48,735 nt of DNA, taken from positions 1 to 48,735 of the IMG/VR virus record IMGVR_UViG_3300017720_000011, one strand, 5' to 3'. Numbering within the stretch: position 1 is the first letter of the stretch; every line of letters starts with the position of its first letter. Origin of the DNA: a virus. This document shows, piece after piece, positions 37,964 to 46,130 of the stretch. Under the pieces are notes generated by a model. It was not told the origin of the DNA and did no database searches. It saw only the letters and a program-made list of their open reading frames with translations. A program made the translations under genes and the position numbers.

Positions 37964-40042
37964 TTAGAAACAGGAGTTAAACTCGGGAAGTTCAAATACT
38001 GTTGTTGGATAATCAATGATATTTAGTGGAGTTCCGTCAAAGTTAATTGCAGTAAAGTCATATGGATCAAATGCTCCAATGTTACTGCCATCAATTGTGT
38101 AATCAACTGTTGTGACAATCGGGTTAAAGATTGATGGGTCAACACCAGAACCAATGTTGATATTTGGTGATTTTGGAATCACAGTAACTGGAATACGATT
38201 TGTTCCGTCAGGAGTAGAATGTACATCTACAGGACCGACACAAACGATTCCATTCTTGTAATCTACAGTTCCCACTGAAGATTGAAGTGTAACTTCTTTT
38301 TCATCCTGTTTTGTAACCATAATGAGGTTGCCATAACCGTCATCACGGATATTTACAGGTAAAAGTGCCGAAGTATCATTATCAATGAACGATGTTGATG
38401 AAATTGAGTTGGAATCTGTACCTTGAATGGCAATAAGGTTCTCTGTGTATCCAGTAGCATAGAATGTGCCAGTTTTTACACTGGAATACTTGGGTAAACA
38501 AGTTCCGTCACCACCACCATTACCTTTAGTTCCTCCAGAGAGGTCATTGGGATTCTCAATCTCATTTTCAAAGTCAACACACTTGGAGAATGTTTGACCA
38601 AATTCAAATCCATCAATGTTCATACCAAGTGTCATATGAGTGATGTTACCGCTAATAGCAGGATCTGAATCATCAATCATTCTCTGATAAGCAGAGATGT
38701 CAATACGACCACTGAATCTGGATGAAGAACCCTGCTGATTGTACTGATCTACAGATCCAAGGATAGTTGTTGCAACTTCGTTGTTAGACAGGTTAGTCTT
38801 AGTGCCATCAAAGAACGCCCAAGTCTTAGGTCTGATATAAAGTGAAATAGGATCAATAATTACTGGTTCAATAGCAGCAATCGCATATTTCTGTAAATCA
38901 TTCTTGATACGCTTCTTCGTAGTGGTGTTTAGTGCAGCACCAGACTTAGTACGGATAGCAACGTACACCTTTCCGTACACAGGAGGATTAAGACGCTCTC
39001 CACCATATGCAGTCACTGATCTTGCAGGAGGATATACTTTCTTAGTGATATATTCGTAATCAGACTCAGTAACTGCTCTATTCTGACTGTTAAACGCCCT
39101 AGGAGCGTTGTATTTGATGGATAGGGTATTCTCTAACGCTTCACCGTCTTGAGACCCGTCTATGGTCACCAGAGAGATGCCTGCATTGTTGATAAAACGC
39201 CCTTCACTGTCCTGAACTCTACCAATGAAGTTAAATCGCTTACATCCGTTTGCATCAGGACCATCAGTGCGAATATACTTCATACGGATGACTTCACCAG
39301 AAATCAACCTACGACAAATAACACCATCACCAAAGATGACGTTATAACGTAGATCATCAGTCTCTTCTAAGAAATAACCACGAGTTGTACCGTCTACATC
39401 AACAATATTCTGTACAAGATTGTAAGTATCGATTTCTGTTGACTGTGCATTAGGAGAAATTGACACAAACAGCAAAGAAGTATCAACACTCTCTGCAGGA
39501 ACTAGGTATTCTCTTTTGTTAACGTCATCAACTGTGTAAGAGAACTCAAGAGTGTTTCCTTGATAGATGATAACCTTATCAAACGTCGCAACACCATCAG
39601 ATTGATTAACAGTTGCTCTGATCTCGTTAGGGAGAGTGAACGTGAATGGATCACCATTAGTAGTAGATACAAAAACATCTCCTGCTTGGAGAGAGACTTG
39701 CGTCGGATATGAGGTACCATCACCAAGTGCTGCGGTTTGAACACTGAATCTAACACACGCTTTACTTGCTTTGATTGATCTTGGGGTATAGTTTAGTTGC
39801 TTTGCGACCTTGACAACGTTGTCTCTAACAGTTGCACTCTCAAGGAACGCCTCATTCATCGCCATATTAGCGTTGAAGGCAGCATAGTATGTGTTATATG
39901 ATAATACGTCCAATAGATATGACGCAGAACTACCATCAAAGTCATAGTCCGTGAACTCGTTTCTCGTTCGCAGATATGATCTAATAGATTCTCTGATTTC
40001 TGTAAAATCTAATGAGGTTAAATTTGAGGGAATTGCTGCCAT
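37964..40042 (-). CDS. gp6: Baseplate wedge subunit gp6
   Basis: A 692-residue protein; T4 gp6 is about 660. The N-terminus is diagnostic: FTEIRESIRSYLRTRNEFTD, then YDFDGSS and LLDVLSYNTYYAAFNANM, aligning with FAEIKQNLIEWL...FLDYDFEGS...LLAYNTLY in T4 gp6, then a helix with NEAFLESATVRDNVV. The central part follows the baseplate J-like plan (YIRTDGPDANG, TESDYEYITKKVYPP). gp6 dimers form the inner ring of the T4 baseplate and bind gp7 and gp25; their rearrangement opens the baseplate. It starts 2 bases after gp25 and ends 17 bases before the giant gene 7, so the three wedge genes are co-expressed. The size is ordinary, in contrast to its gp7 partner. Confidence 0.95.
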   Translation of the reverse strand: MAAIPSNLTSLDFTEIRESIRSYLRTRNEFTDYDFDGSSASYLLDVLSYNTYYAAFNANMAMNEAFLESATVRDNVVKVAKQLNYTPRSIKASKACVRFSVQTAALGDGTSYPTQVSLQAGDVFVSTTNGDPFTFTLPNEIRATVNQSDGVATFDKVIIYQGNTLEFSYTVDDVNKREYLVPAESVDTSLLFVSISPNAQSTEIDTYNLVQNIVDVDGTTRGYFLEETDDLRYNVIFGDGVICRRLISGEVIRMKYIRTDGPDANGCKRFNFIGRVQDSEGRFINNAGISLVTIDGSQDGEALENTLSIKYNAPRAFNSQNRAVTESDYEYITKKVYPPARSVTAYGGERLNPPVYGKVYVAIRTKSGAALNTTTKKRIKNDLQKYAIAAIEPVIIDPISLYIRPKTWAFFDGTKTNLSNNEVATTILGSVDQYNQQGSSSRFSGRIDISAYQRMIDDSDPAISGNITHMTLGMNIDGFEFGQTFSKCVDFENEIENPNDLSGGTKGNGGGDGTCLPKYSSVKTGTFYATGYTENLIAIQGTDSNSISSTSFIDNDTSALLPVNIRDDGYGNLIMVTKQDEKEVTLQSSVGTVDYKNGIVCVGPVDVHSTPDGTNRIPVTVIPKSPNINIGSGVDPSIFNPIVTTVDYTIDGSNIGAFDPYDFTAINFDGTPLNIIDYPTTVFELPEFNSCF

Positions 40043-40044
40043 TT

Positions 40045-40452
40045 TTACGCCTTCTCTAAGAGGAAGTCAATAGTTTGAACTAGTTGTTCACCGATGATTG
40101 TGTAATCAATCTCAACTTGTAGTTCATTGTCGTTATCAACATTACAACGAACATCATTAACTATCACTCTTGGTTCTAAACGCTTTAGGGTATTCCTAAT
40201 TTCGTCATTTAGACCTTCAATCATAAAAATATCGAAGTTCTCAAACAACATTGATCTAACACGAGAACCTGTGGTTGGTTGGAACGGTCTTTCACCGAAC
40301 TCTGTCAACAACAGGTTCTTCATAGATTGTTTGATTGCGTTCTCGTTCTTAACCACAGAAAAATCTTCAGTATTGGGATTTGATTTCATCCCAATACCTA
40401 AATCTCTAAACTGTCTGCTTAGATTCCTGTCTGCTTTGAACCTGTACGCCAC
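40045..40452 (-). CDS. gp25: Baseplate wedge subunit gp25
   Basis: A 135-residue protein (T4 gp25 is 132) of the GPW/gp25 family. The family core is visible: ENAIKQSMKNLLLTEFGERP, FQPTTGSRVRSMLFENFD, then TLKRLEPRVIVNDVRCNV and a final strand pair with QVEIDYTIIG. gp25 clamps the gp6-gp7 core bundle where the sheath starts. The start codon is GTG (40450-40452): the frame meets a TAA a few codons upstream and no ATG precedes the conserved region. No clear Shine-Dalgarno lies before it. A late-promoter-like element is 20 bases upstream, and a small upstream frame reads through the start, so coupling may drive translation. Confidence 0.93.
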   Translation of the reverse strand: MAYRFKADRNLSRQFRDLGIGMKSNPNTEDFSVVKNENAIKQSMKNLLLTEFGERPFQPTTGSRVRSMLFENFDIFMIEGLNDEIRNTLKRLEPRVIVNDVRCNVDNDNELQVEIDYTIIGEQLVQTIDFLLEKA

Positions 40453-40549
40453 GATCTGATACTTGTTTTAAGTATTTATCAGCTCTAGGATCAGTTACTA
40501 AACATCTGCCCGATCGGATGAACCAATCTGCTTGATCAACCTTAACCAT
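40406..40549 (-). CDS. Possible 47-aa protein overlapping the gp25 start
   Basis: ATG at 40547-40549 with a good ribosome-binding site (GGAGA, 5 bases upstream). The product MVKVDQADWFIRSGRCLVTD continues for 47 residues to a basic, Gln-rich tail. It overlaps gp25 by 47 bases in another frame and the gp25 late-promoter-like element lies inside it. No family recognised. The ribosome-binding site argues for translation; the long overlap argues for caution. It may serve mainly to couple translation into gp25. Confidence 0.5.
   Translation of the reverse strand: MVKVDQADWFIRSGRCLVTDPRADKYLKQVSDRGVQVQSRQESKQTV
40473..40480 (-). promoter_or_regulatory. Late-promoter-like GATAAATA upstream of gp25
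   Basis: The minus strand reads GATAAATA, seven of eight bases of the T4 late element, 20 bases before the gp25 GTG. The spacing matches the elements before gp8 and the gp10-type gene. Confidence 0.5.
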
Positions 40550-40605
40550 TTTGTTCTCCGTTTTTAAGTGAAGAACTTTTATAGTGGTTCCTATCACTGG
40601 TCATT

Positions 40606-40740
40606 TTATTTAGTATCCTTCCAAGTAGGAGGGTGAAATGAGCAATATTCGTTGAAGGTGATTTTCATCTCCTTGTCTGTTAGATTACAGTTCTTCGCTG
40701 CTTTAGGTAAGTTCCATTTCGCCTCGAATAACATTTCCAT
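40606..40740 (-). CDS. 44-aa conserved-looking small protein
   Basis: ATG at 40738-40740, stop TAA at 40606-40608. The product begins MEMLFEAKWNLPKAAKNCNL and continues with a helix (TDKEMKITFNEYC) and PPTW. The two-helix pattern with 'AAKNCNLTDKEMK' recalls a minimal helix-turn-helix, but the protein is too short to assign. I believe related small proteins occur in marine T4-like phages; this is recollection, not a search. It lies between the basic 48-aa gene (20-base gap) and the gp25 region. Confidence 0.65.
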   Translation of the reverse strand: MEMLFEAKWNLPKAAKNCNLTDKEMKITFNEYCSFHPPTWKDTK

Positions 40741-40760
40741 AGATTCTCGGGTTTCTGGTC

Positions 40761-40907
40761 TCACTTACCCTGACCCCTATACCTCTTGGTCTTACCATTC
40801 CGAGAGGTTGCTGTATATTTTGTGTGCCTTCCATTTCCTTGACGAGTCTTTTTAGGATTTGACTCAATAAAGACGCCTCCAGAGAGACCTGTTTTTGAAC
40901 GTGCCAT
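40761..40907 (-). CDS. 48-aa strongly basic small protein
   Basis: ATG at 40905-40907, stop TGA at 40761-40763. The sequence is Lys/Arg/Gly-rich (NPKKTRQGNGRHTKYTATSR) and ends KRYRGQGK, with almost no acidic residues. The base composition follows the coding frame and an extended -10 promoter lies just upstream. I recall similar short basic proteins in marine T4-like phages. Nucleic-acid or negatively charged partner binding is plausible from charge alone. No function known. Confidence 0.7.
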   Translation of the reverse strand: MARSKTGLSGGVFIESNPKKTRQGNGRHTKYTATSRNGKTKRYRGQGK

Positions 40908-40930
40908 ACGTGTTTTGAAACTACTCTAGA

Positions 40931-40939
40931 ATTATAGCA
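40931..40939 (-). promoter_or_regulatory. Extended -10 promoter (TGcTATAAT) before the 48-aa basic gene
   Basis: The minus strand reads TGCTATAAT, a perfect extended -10 for host-type sigma factors, 23 bases upstream of the ATG and just past the stop of the PAAR gene. No convincing -35 is visible, as is usual for extended -10 promoters. Confidence 0.5.
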
Positions 40940-40942
40940 CAA

Positions 40943-41485
40943 TTATCCTGCTAGGACATTAGGAGATCCATAAGCGATCTTAGACATACACGGATACCCT
41001 ATGCTGACGGGCGGCAGACTGCCTTTACCTAAGTTATCACCCAATCTACCGATGGGTATCTTAAACGCCCTTACAGACTGATAGAACCCAGTATCAAGAA
41101 CTCTAGGGTGACCACCTGCAAGATCCTCTGCAGTCAGAAGTGAACACACTGTTGGAGTTGGAATAATACAAGTCGCTTTACCACAAGGACACAAATAGTT
41201 AATAATATTCGTTGTTGGTGACAAATGAGGTGTAAAAGCGTCACCCAAAACCATAATAGGCAGTCCATTGACAAGAACCATCGCTCTAGCAGGGTTCAGA
41301 GCAGTCAAAGGTACCAAAGGAGTTGGTGGCCACAGGCAAGTCAGGTTTTTCATCACAATTCCTAACCTAACAGGAGGTGATTTACAAGGTTGTGTTGAGT
41401 GAATAGTAGCAGGAATTGGAATACCGTGTCCTGTACAAGGTAATCCATTATGATTTGCTACTGGTTTGTTTAATCCTAGTGCCAT
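40943..41485 (-). CDS. PAAR-type spike-tip protein (T4 gp5.4-like)
   Basis: A 180-residue protein rich in Pro, Gly, Cys and His. The N-terminal part has CTGHGIPIPATIHSTQPC and the middle has VLVNGLPIMVLGDAFTPH with CPCGKATC; repeated VxGxPVxxxGD-like turns and Cys/His residues are the hallmarks of PAAR repeat proteins. In T4, gp5.4 caps the gp5 spike and holds a metal ion at the tip. The gene lies upstream of gp25/gp6/gp7, comparable to 5.4 in T4. Its ATG shares bases with the upstream stop (TAATG). The C-terminal third (LLTAEDLAGGHPRV and on) is longer than a minimal PAAR protein. Confidence 0.8.
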   Translation of the reverse strand: MALGLNKPVANHNGLPCTGHGIPIPATIHSTQPCKSPPVRLGIVMKNLTCLWPPTPLVPLTALNPARAMVLVNGLPIMVLGDAFTPHLSPTTNIINYLCPCGKATCIIPTPTVCSLLTAEDLAGGHPRVLDTGFYQSVRAFKIPIGRLGDNLGKGSLPPVSIGYPCMSKIAYGSPNVLAG

Positions 41486-44400
41486 TAGTAACTTCCTAGA
41501 TCACATTCGTCGAAATAAGGGTTCCCAAATCTATCTAGTGCCCTATCCATAAGAATAGTTGCACCTGTTAGGTAGTTTGTATAGTTCAATCTACCTCCAA
41601 TTGGAGCAAGTTGGATGTTATTCTCGTTATCTGAGATAGCACCTGGGTCAAAAGAGATGGTTGAGTAGATCACATTTCTTAATGCAGCACAGTTAGTGAA
41701 GTAATTACTGAATGGAGCACTAGTACAAAGGTTACTTGCCCAGTTATCATTCGCATTTCCACTACTATCCCAAGAGTTATAGGTATCCAACACACCATCT
41801 ACCACAAAATTATGCCAACAGGGTTCTGGGAACTTGCCTCCAGAGCAACTTGCGAGTTGAATTGTGTTGTATGTAAGGGAGTATGTAGTCTGAGCACCCG
41901 TATTTGGGTCAGTAGTAGTGTGTGTAGAGGTGCCTGTACCATAAGAACTGAAGTTTCCATTACCTAACCACGTCTCCAACTGCTCTAATTCTGTACCATA
42001 GAAGTCAAAAGTGTTCTCATCACCCGAATCTGGGACGAATGTGTACTGACCTTTACCAGTTTCATAGCATTTACCCTCTACATTTGACCCTCTCTTACAA
42101 GAATGCGACTTTCCTTTGCCTGGGGCACCCACAAAACGCGGTGCAGTAAGAGTTGGTTTGGGCAAATCCTTCAAAAAGTCAATAAAATCCGTGTTTATTG
42201 CCTCTCCTTTCTTCATTACATTACCTTCTACCTCTAAAGTCACCTTAACTTGTGCGGATTCTCTATCAGAACCACAGTATTTGTACGGAAGGAACCCAAA
42301 AGTACGTGAAACACCGTCCGTACCAATCTTTTCTTCGGGGCAAGGGATGTCAAAGAAGCGTCTGACGCCGTAAAGTGTGCTTTGTGCTACTTCAAGACAG
42401 TCTCCACCAAGTATTCCTGTCATACCATTGTTCATTCTTTGGTTAATTGTTCCAGATGCAGACTGACTTTCAGCAGTAACAGCAGCAAGTCTCTCTTCTT
42501 CCTTCTCAAGAGCAGGATTCCATTTCTTTGACTCTCTGTATATTTCACTTGGATTGATGTAATTTGAAATATTGTGCCAATCACTACCGATACCTGGGTC
42601 TAAACATTTGATTGGTAGTACGTCTTTACAGAACTTTGTCTTTTCAGTATCACTTTTTTCGTGTGCTTTGAGATAAGATGTCACATATGTGGATGTGACG
42701 GGTTCATCAAACTCCTGAACTGCATCAGCATACGCTCTTTTACCATCATCAAATAGTGAAGTGGTCGAAACAGGCACTTCATTACCGTTTTCGTCTGTCA
42801 TAGAGGTTTGAATATCGACCATTGGCATATCTGGGTCATCCCACGTCTTATCAAACTGCTTTGTTGCCTCCTTCATCCCTGCTCCAATGAAATCGTCTTG
42901 TCTAGACTCGGTTTCCCTCTCTACAACGTAAACAATAACCTTATCACCAGGTGTATATCCTTTTCCCTTCTCAGTAATTGTTGCAGTCTTAACAGCACCA
43001 ATCTCATTCAGTGTAATACGTGCTTCTGCTTGTTTGATCGATTTTGTGAACCCTGCATCAGTCAAAAACTTGTCATTCTTGATTTTACGGGTCAATTTAC
43101 GTGCAGACTTCGTACTTTGATCAAATTCATCACTTGATTCAATGTTCACATTGTATTTTGCGAGTTTCGAGTCTTGAAATGCCTCAACAGTGTTCTCTGC
43201 GGTATCTGTGAACCCCTCTTCCTTCAATTCATCGGGAATAGACACAATTACATCAGGATTAACGTACCCCCGACCAGCATTTATGATCTCAATGGACCCA
43301 ACACGCCCTTTTTTGTCAATAGTTGCAGTTAAAATTGCTTCATCGAGTGTTCTTCTAGGTATTAACGCTCTATTATCAATTTCTACCTTGAAATATGACA
43401 ATTTCTTCGGAAATTCATAGACTCCGAAGAAAGCACCGCGATCTTTGATGCCATAACCCGCTAAAACAAGTGCAGTTGCACCATCATTGGCGGTAATGGT
43501 CTCATTGTAACTAAAAGTTTGCCCATTTCTTGCTTTTCTGTGTCTTAAACGCATATAACCGCACTTAAGTTCGTCTCCAAAGTACCTAACTTGACTAATA
43601 CGCCATCCTTTGACGTTCTCACCCACTAAGAAGGCACCTTCAGAAGACGTATAACGGAAAAAGATCATCTCATCATCAGTTCCACAAGTCCAGAACGAAT
43701 CAGCAATACCATCACCATTAGGTGCAGATACAGTTAAACGTGTCTTCTGTGTTTTCCAAGCATCCTCTCTAATCTTATAGTAGATACTCTTATATGTGAT
43801 AGTGGGTTCTTCCTGCTGATCCCTAGCACCACTAATACAAGGAGCATCCGTAGTAGTGAAGTTAATACCAAATACAGGTCCCGCAAATGGATACTCAGTG
43901 TTATACAGATAGTACACGAACTGCCCCTCAAAAGCATCGTGGAATCCTAAGAACCTAGGCAGTACACATTTGACTGCTCCGTTCTTACCAAAGTACCATT
44001 CAAAGTTTGCATTACTAGATGCAATGTCTGCTGCATTAGGATCACCCCATCCTTGTTGTGCAGGAGTCAGTGTTTCGTCTTCATATCTCCTTCTACTGTA
44101 ACTAGTAGTGTAATTATACCAACCAGTACGGTCTACTTCACCAGTATCGACTGGACCACCAGTATCTACAACAGTTTTCTTCAGTCTAGGGGCAAATGCA
44201 TTCATTACATACCCATAGATCCCTTGGTAGATATACTCTTCTTGAAAAGGTTGAGGAGAATTAGGAACTCCTGCCACCTGCTCGATATTAACCTCTTGTG
44301 CAGGGTTTATAGTATAAAAATCATCGACATCACCATTACTATTCTTCTTATAGTGATACAAAGGTAAAAGAGTTTCACCTGGATTCAGAGTATCCGATGG

Positions 44401-44913
44401 AGCACTATTACTTGTGTAGATATACCCTAAGAGTTCAACAGCACCAGAACTAGAACTAGAAAAGTAAGAATTATAGTTCGCACTATCATAATGTAGATAA
44501 AGAGGTTGTGATCCTGACTGACTGTTCTTACTTAAGTAGAATGACCAGATACCATTCCTAGGTTCTCTATTATATCTCCTCGGACTCTGGGGAGACTTGT
44601 CAGGCATTGATGGTTCGTACCAATAAGTATGATCCTCTCTTCTCCCGCTATAGAATCTATAAATTTCTCTTCTCTCTGCATCGCAGTTTGCAATACAGTT
44701 TTCTTGCTGTAATCCAATATAATATACCTCATCACGACCAAAGGCATAGGATCCAGGTCCCATACCCTCAATTGTTATCTGCCCATAAGGACTACCATCC
44801 TCGTCAGAACCTGAAAAGGACGGGTGATCATCAGTAGTGTATTGACGTTGGTAAGAATAAGAATCAATAGGATTCTCATAACTTCTCCCCGTTTCAATTA
44901 TGAATATGCTCAC
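41485..44913 (-). CDS. 1142-aa tail protein with DUF5648-like lectin repeats
   Basis: The start is GTG (44911-44913, GTGAGCATATTC), overlapping the 98-aa gene by 20 bases. Residues about 55-240 contain two units resembling DUF5648 lectin-type repeats: IYRFYSGRREDHTYWYE, and LPLYHYKK...DDFYTINPAQE ending YQGIYGYV. The centre has a GxGY-type unit (IINAGRGYVNPDVIVSIPDE) and a long charged helical stretch. The last third carries many Cys residues (for example HSCKRGSNVEGKCYETG) and a region around CLEVAQSTLYGVRRFFDIPC. The gene lies directly upstream of the PAAR gene, so it may be part of the tail tip or hub, perhaps binding host surface sugars. No lysozyme motif is visible. The identity is unknown beyond a structural role. 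Confidence 0.8.
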   Translation of the reverse strand: MSIFIIETGRSYENPIDSYSYQRQYTTDDHPSFSGSDEDGSPYGQITIEGMGPGSYAFGRDEVYYIGLQQENCIANCDAERREIYRFYSGRREDHTYWYEPSMPDKSPQSPRRYNREPRNGIWSFYLSKNSQSGSQPLYLHYDSANYNSYFSSSSSGAVELLGYIYTSNSAPSDTLNPGETLLPLYHYKKNSNGDVDDFYTINPAQEVNIEQVAGVPNSPQPFQEEYIYQGIYGYVMNAFAPRLKKTVVDTGGPVDTGEVDRTGWYNYTTSYSRRRYEDETLTPAQQGWGDPNAADIASSNANFEWYFGKNGAVKCVLPRFLGFHDAFEGQFVYYLYNTEYPFAGPVFGINFTTTDAPCISGARDQQEEPTITYKSIYYKIREDAWKTQKTRLTVSAPNGDGIADSFWTCGTDDEMIFFRYTSSEGAFLVGENVKGWRISQVRYFGDELKCGYMRLRHRKARNGQTFSYNETITANDGATALVLAGYGIKDRGAFFGVYEFPKKLSYFKVEIDNRALIPRRTLDEAILTATIDKKGRVGSIEIINAGRGYVNPDVIVSIPDELKEEGFTDTAENTVEAFQDSKLAKYNVNIESSDEFDQSTKSARKLTRKIKNDKFLTDAGFTKSIKQAEARITLNEIGAVKTATITEKGKGYTPGDKVIVYVVERETESRQDDFIGAGMKEATKQFDKTWDDPDMPMVDIQTSMTDENGNEVPVSTTSLFDDGKRAYADAVQEFDEPVTSTYVTSYLKAHEKSDTEKTKFCKDVLPIKCLDPGIGSDWHNISNYINPSEIYRESKKWNPALEKEEERLAAVTAESQSASGTINQRMNNGMTGILGGDCLEVAQSTLYGVRRFFDIPCPEEKIGTDGVSRTFGFLPYKYCGSDRESAQVKVTLEVEGNVMKKGEAINTDFIDFLKDLPKPTLTAPRFVGAPGKGKSHSCKRGSNVEGKCYETGKGQYTFVPDSGDENTFDFYGTELEQLETWLGNGNFSSYGTGTSTHTTTDPNTGAQTTYSLTYNTIQLASCSGGKFPEPCWHNFVVDGVLDTYNSWDSSGNANDNWASNLCTSAPFSNYFTNCAALRNVIYSTISFDPGAISDNENNIQLAPIGGRLNYTNYLTGATILMDRALDRFGNPYFDECDLGSY

Positions 44914-45190
44914 TCTTTATTTGGGCAATATCTTCCTCAATTTTATTTAGTCGATCAAACAGAAGATCAAATAACTCTGCCAAGTTACGATGACTCTCCT
45001 CTCCAGGAGGTCTGTATTGAATCATATCAGGACCTTTCTGTAGAAACCCTTCCACAGTCTGTGATCTTGTCGCAAGATTCTTAATGCTTTCTGCGACCTT
45101 CTCAAACCTCCATTCTAGTTCTTGTTGATAATCATCGAACTCAGGTACTCCTGGGGTAGGTTGGTGGTCTCTGGGAAATTCAATACTCAT
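44894..45190 (-). CDS. 98-aa coiled-coil protein, unknown function
   Basis: A 98-residue protein. After a Pro-rich N-terminus (PRDHQPTPGVPEFDDYQQEL) there are two helical stretches: WRFEKVAESIKNLATRSQTV and LAELFDLLFDRLNKIEEDIA, the second with coiled-coil heptads. It starts inside the HNH gene's end (ATGA overlap) and ends inside the start of the 1142-aa gene. Probable small virion or assembly protein, by position only. Confidence 0.78.
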   Translation of the reverse strand: MSIEFPRDHQPTPGVPEFDDYQQELEWRFEKVAESIKNLATRSQTVEGFLQKGPDMIQYRPPGEESHRNLAELFDLLFDRLNKIEEDIAQIKSEHIHN

Positions 45191-46071
45191 TGGAAAAACT
45201 CATCTAGTACAGATACTTTGTTACTTACGAATGCATCTCCTTGACTATTACTATGGTTTCCACCACGTGCAATCAATGACTCGTAATTATTATCAACACC
45301 CCTCTTACGTTCAAGGTTGTGCCATCTACTATCATAACACTTCTGATTCATATGATCAATCTCAAAAAGTGCTGACATCTTACGTTTGCCCCTCTTGGAC
45401 ATACGGTTCCATCCAATATCCTTAAGGAAATTTTTATCCCTACAGTTTGGTGGAACTTCAGTTATATCAATGAATGTAGCAGCAATGATCTGATGGGAAC
45501 CAATATCCTTACTTCCCTGTTCTGCAGATCCACTTACAAATGGAGCATAAGGACCATCCACTCCCTCTGGTAGAAGCAACGGACTGAAGTACCAATTATC
45601 ACCATCACGATACTTAATCTTATAATGAACCCTATCTCTCCACTTACCATCGAGACCTTTCTGACTCTTCATCTTACCGAACACTAGACAGTTATAGTCT
45701 CTTGACCACGTTTCCTTTGTTTTATACTTCTTCATAAAGGATGAGTGATGCATATGACTCACCAGTCTCCCCAGATTACTCAAGTGGTAGTAAGGAATGA
45801 TAACTTCCCGACCAGACTCATAATGACGCAAGCATCTCCATACCTCACCAGGAAGACAACTAATCTGTTCTCCCTTTCGCACACCTCGTAAACCTAATAC
45901 TTCAATCAGTTCCTTATCTCCCTTTGTTTCCAGTTCCTCCATTAATTGCTGCCGACGTGGTGCTTGCACATCGTTTCCGTTGTTCTTCGTATTTAATGGT
46001 TGGATAAAGTTAGGTAACCAGTTCTGATCCCAGTCCTTATCATATTTCCACGTATGAAGTTCGTATTTCAT
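45187..46071 (-). CDS. NUMOD4/HNH endonuclease
   Basis: A 294-residue protein. Residues about 75-106 (GEVWRCLR...IIPYYHLSNLGRLVS) match NUMOD4, a DNA-binding motif of homing endonucleases. The C-terminal part is an HNH nuclease: H193 in IGSHQIIAATF, D239-H240 in FEIDHMNQKCYDSRWHNLER with N252, and N261 after RKRGVD. All expected catalytic positions appear to be present. The ATG follows a 59-base gap after the 2OG oxygenase gene, and the stop overlaps the next start as ATGA. Free-standing HNH enzymes in phages usually cut allelic DNA and spread with neighbouring genes. The N-terminal 70 residues are not recognised. Here it separates small accessory genes from virion genes. Confidence 0.82.
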   Translation of the reverse strand: MKYELHTWKYDKDWDQNWLPNFIQPLNTKNNGNDVQAPRRQQLMEELETKGDKELIEVLGLRGVRKGEQISCLPGEVWRCLRHYESGREVIIPYYHLSNLGRLVSHMHHSSFMKKYKTKETWSRDYNCLVFGKMKSQKGLDGKWRDRVHYKIKYRDGDNWYFSPLLLPEGVDGPYAPFVSGSAEQGSKDIGSHQIIAATFIDITEVPPNCRDKNFLKDIGWNRMSKRGKRKMSALFEIDHMNQKCYDSRWHNLERKRGVDNNYESLIARGGNHSNSQGDAFVSNKVSVLDEFFQ

Positions 46072-46130
46072 AATAGTTATTAGAATAGTTACGACGCTCG
46101 CGGGGTAACGTCTTAGTATGTTTAATGCCT

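Noticed and set aside
40127-40459. A 110-codon plus-strand frame opposite gp25
   Set aside because: gp25 is securely identified on the other strand; the frame is its mirror image.
40703-40942. A 79-codon minus-strand frame between the PAAR gene and gp25
   Set aside because: It runs out of frame across the 48-aa and 44-aa genes, whose products look conserved and better composed; its own product does not.
42808-43137. A 109-codon plus-strand frame inside the 1142-aa gene
   Set aside because: Antisense shadow; the composition (Leu/Cys/Ser-rich) is typical of reversed coding sequence and there is no promoter or ribosome-binding site.
41485-44913. gp5-type tail lysozyme or hub
   Set aside because: The position next to the PAAR gene suggested it, but no lysozyme motif or OB-fold/beta-helix repeat of gp5 is visible.
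46072-46130. GACG...CGTC hairpin in the gap between the oxygenase and HNH genes
   Set aside because: The stem is only four base pairs and no T tract follows, so a terminator is not supported.
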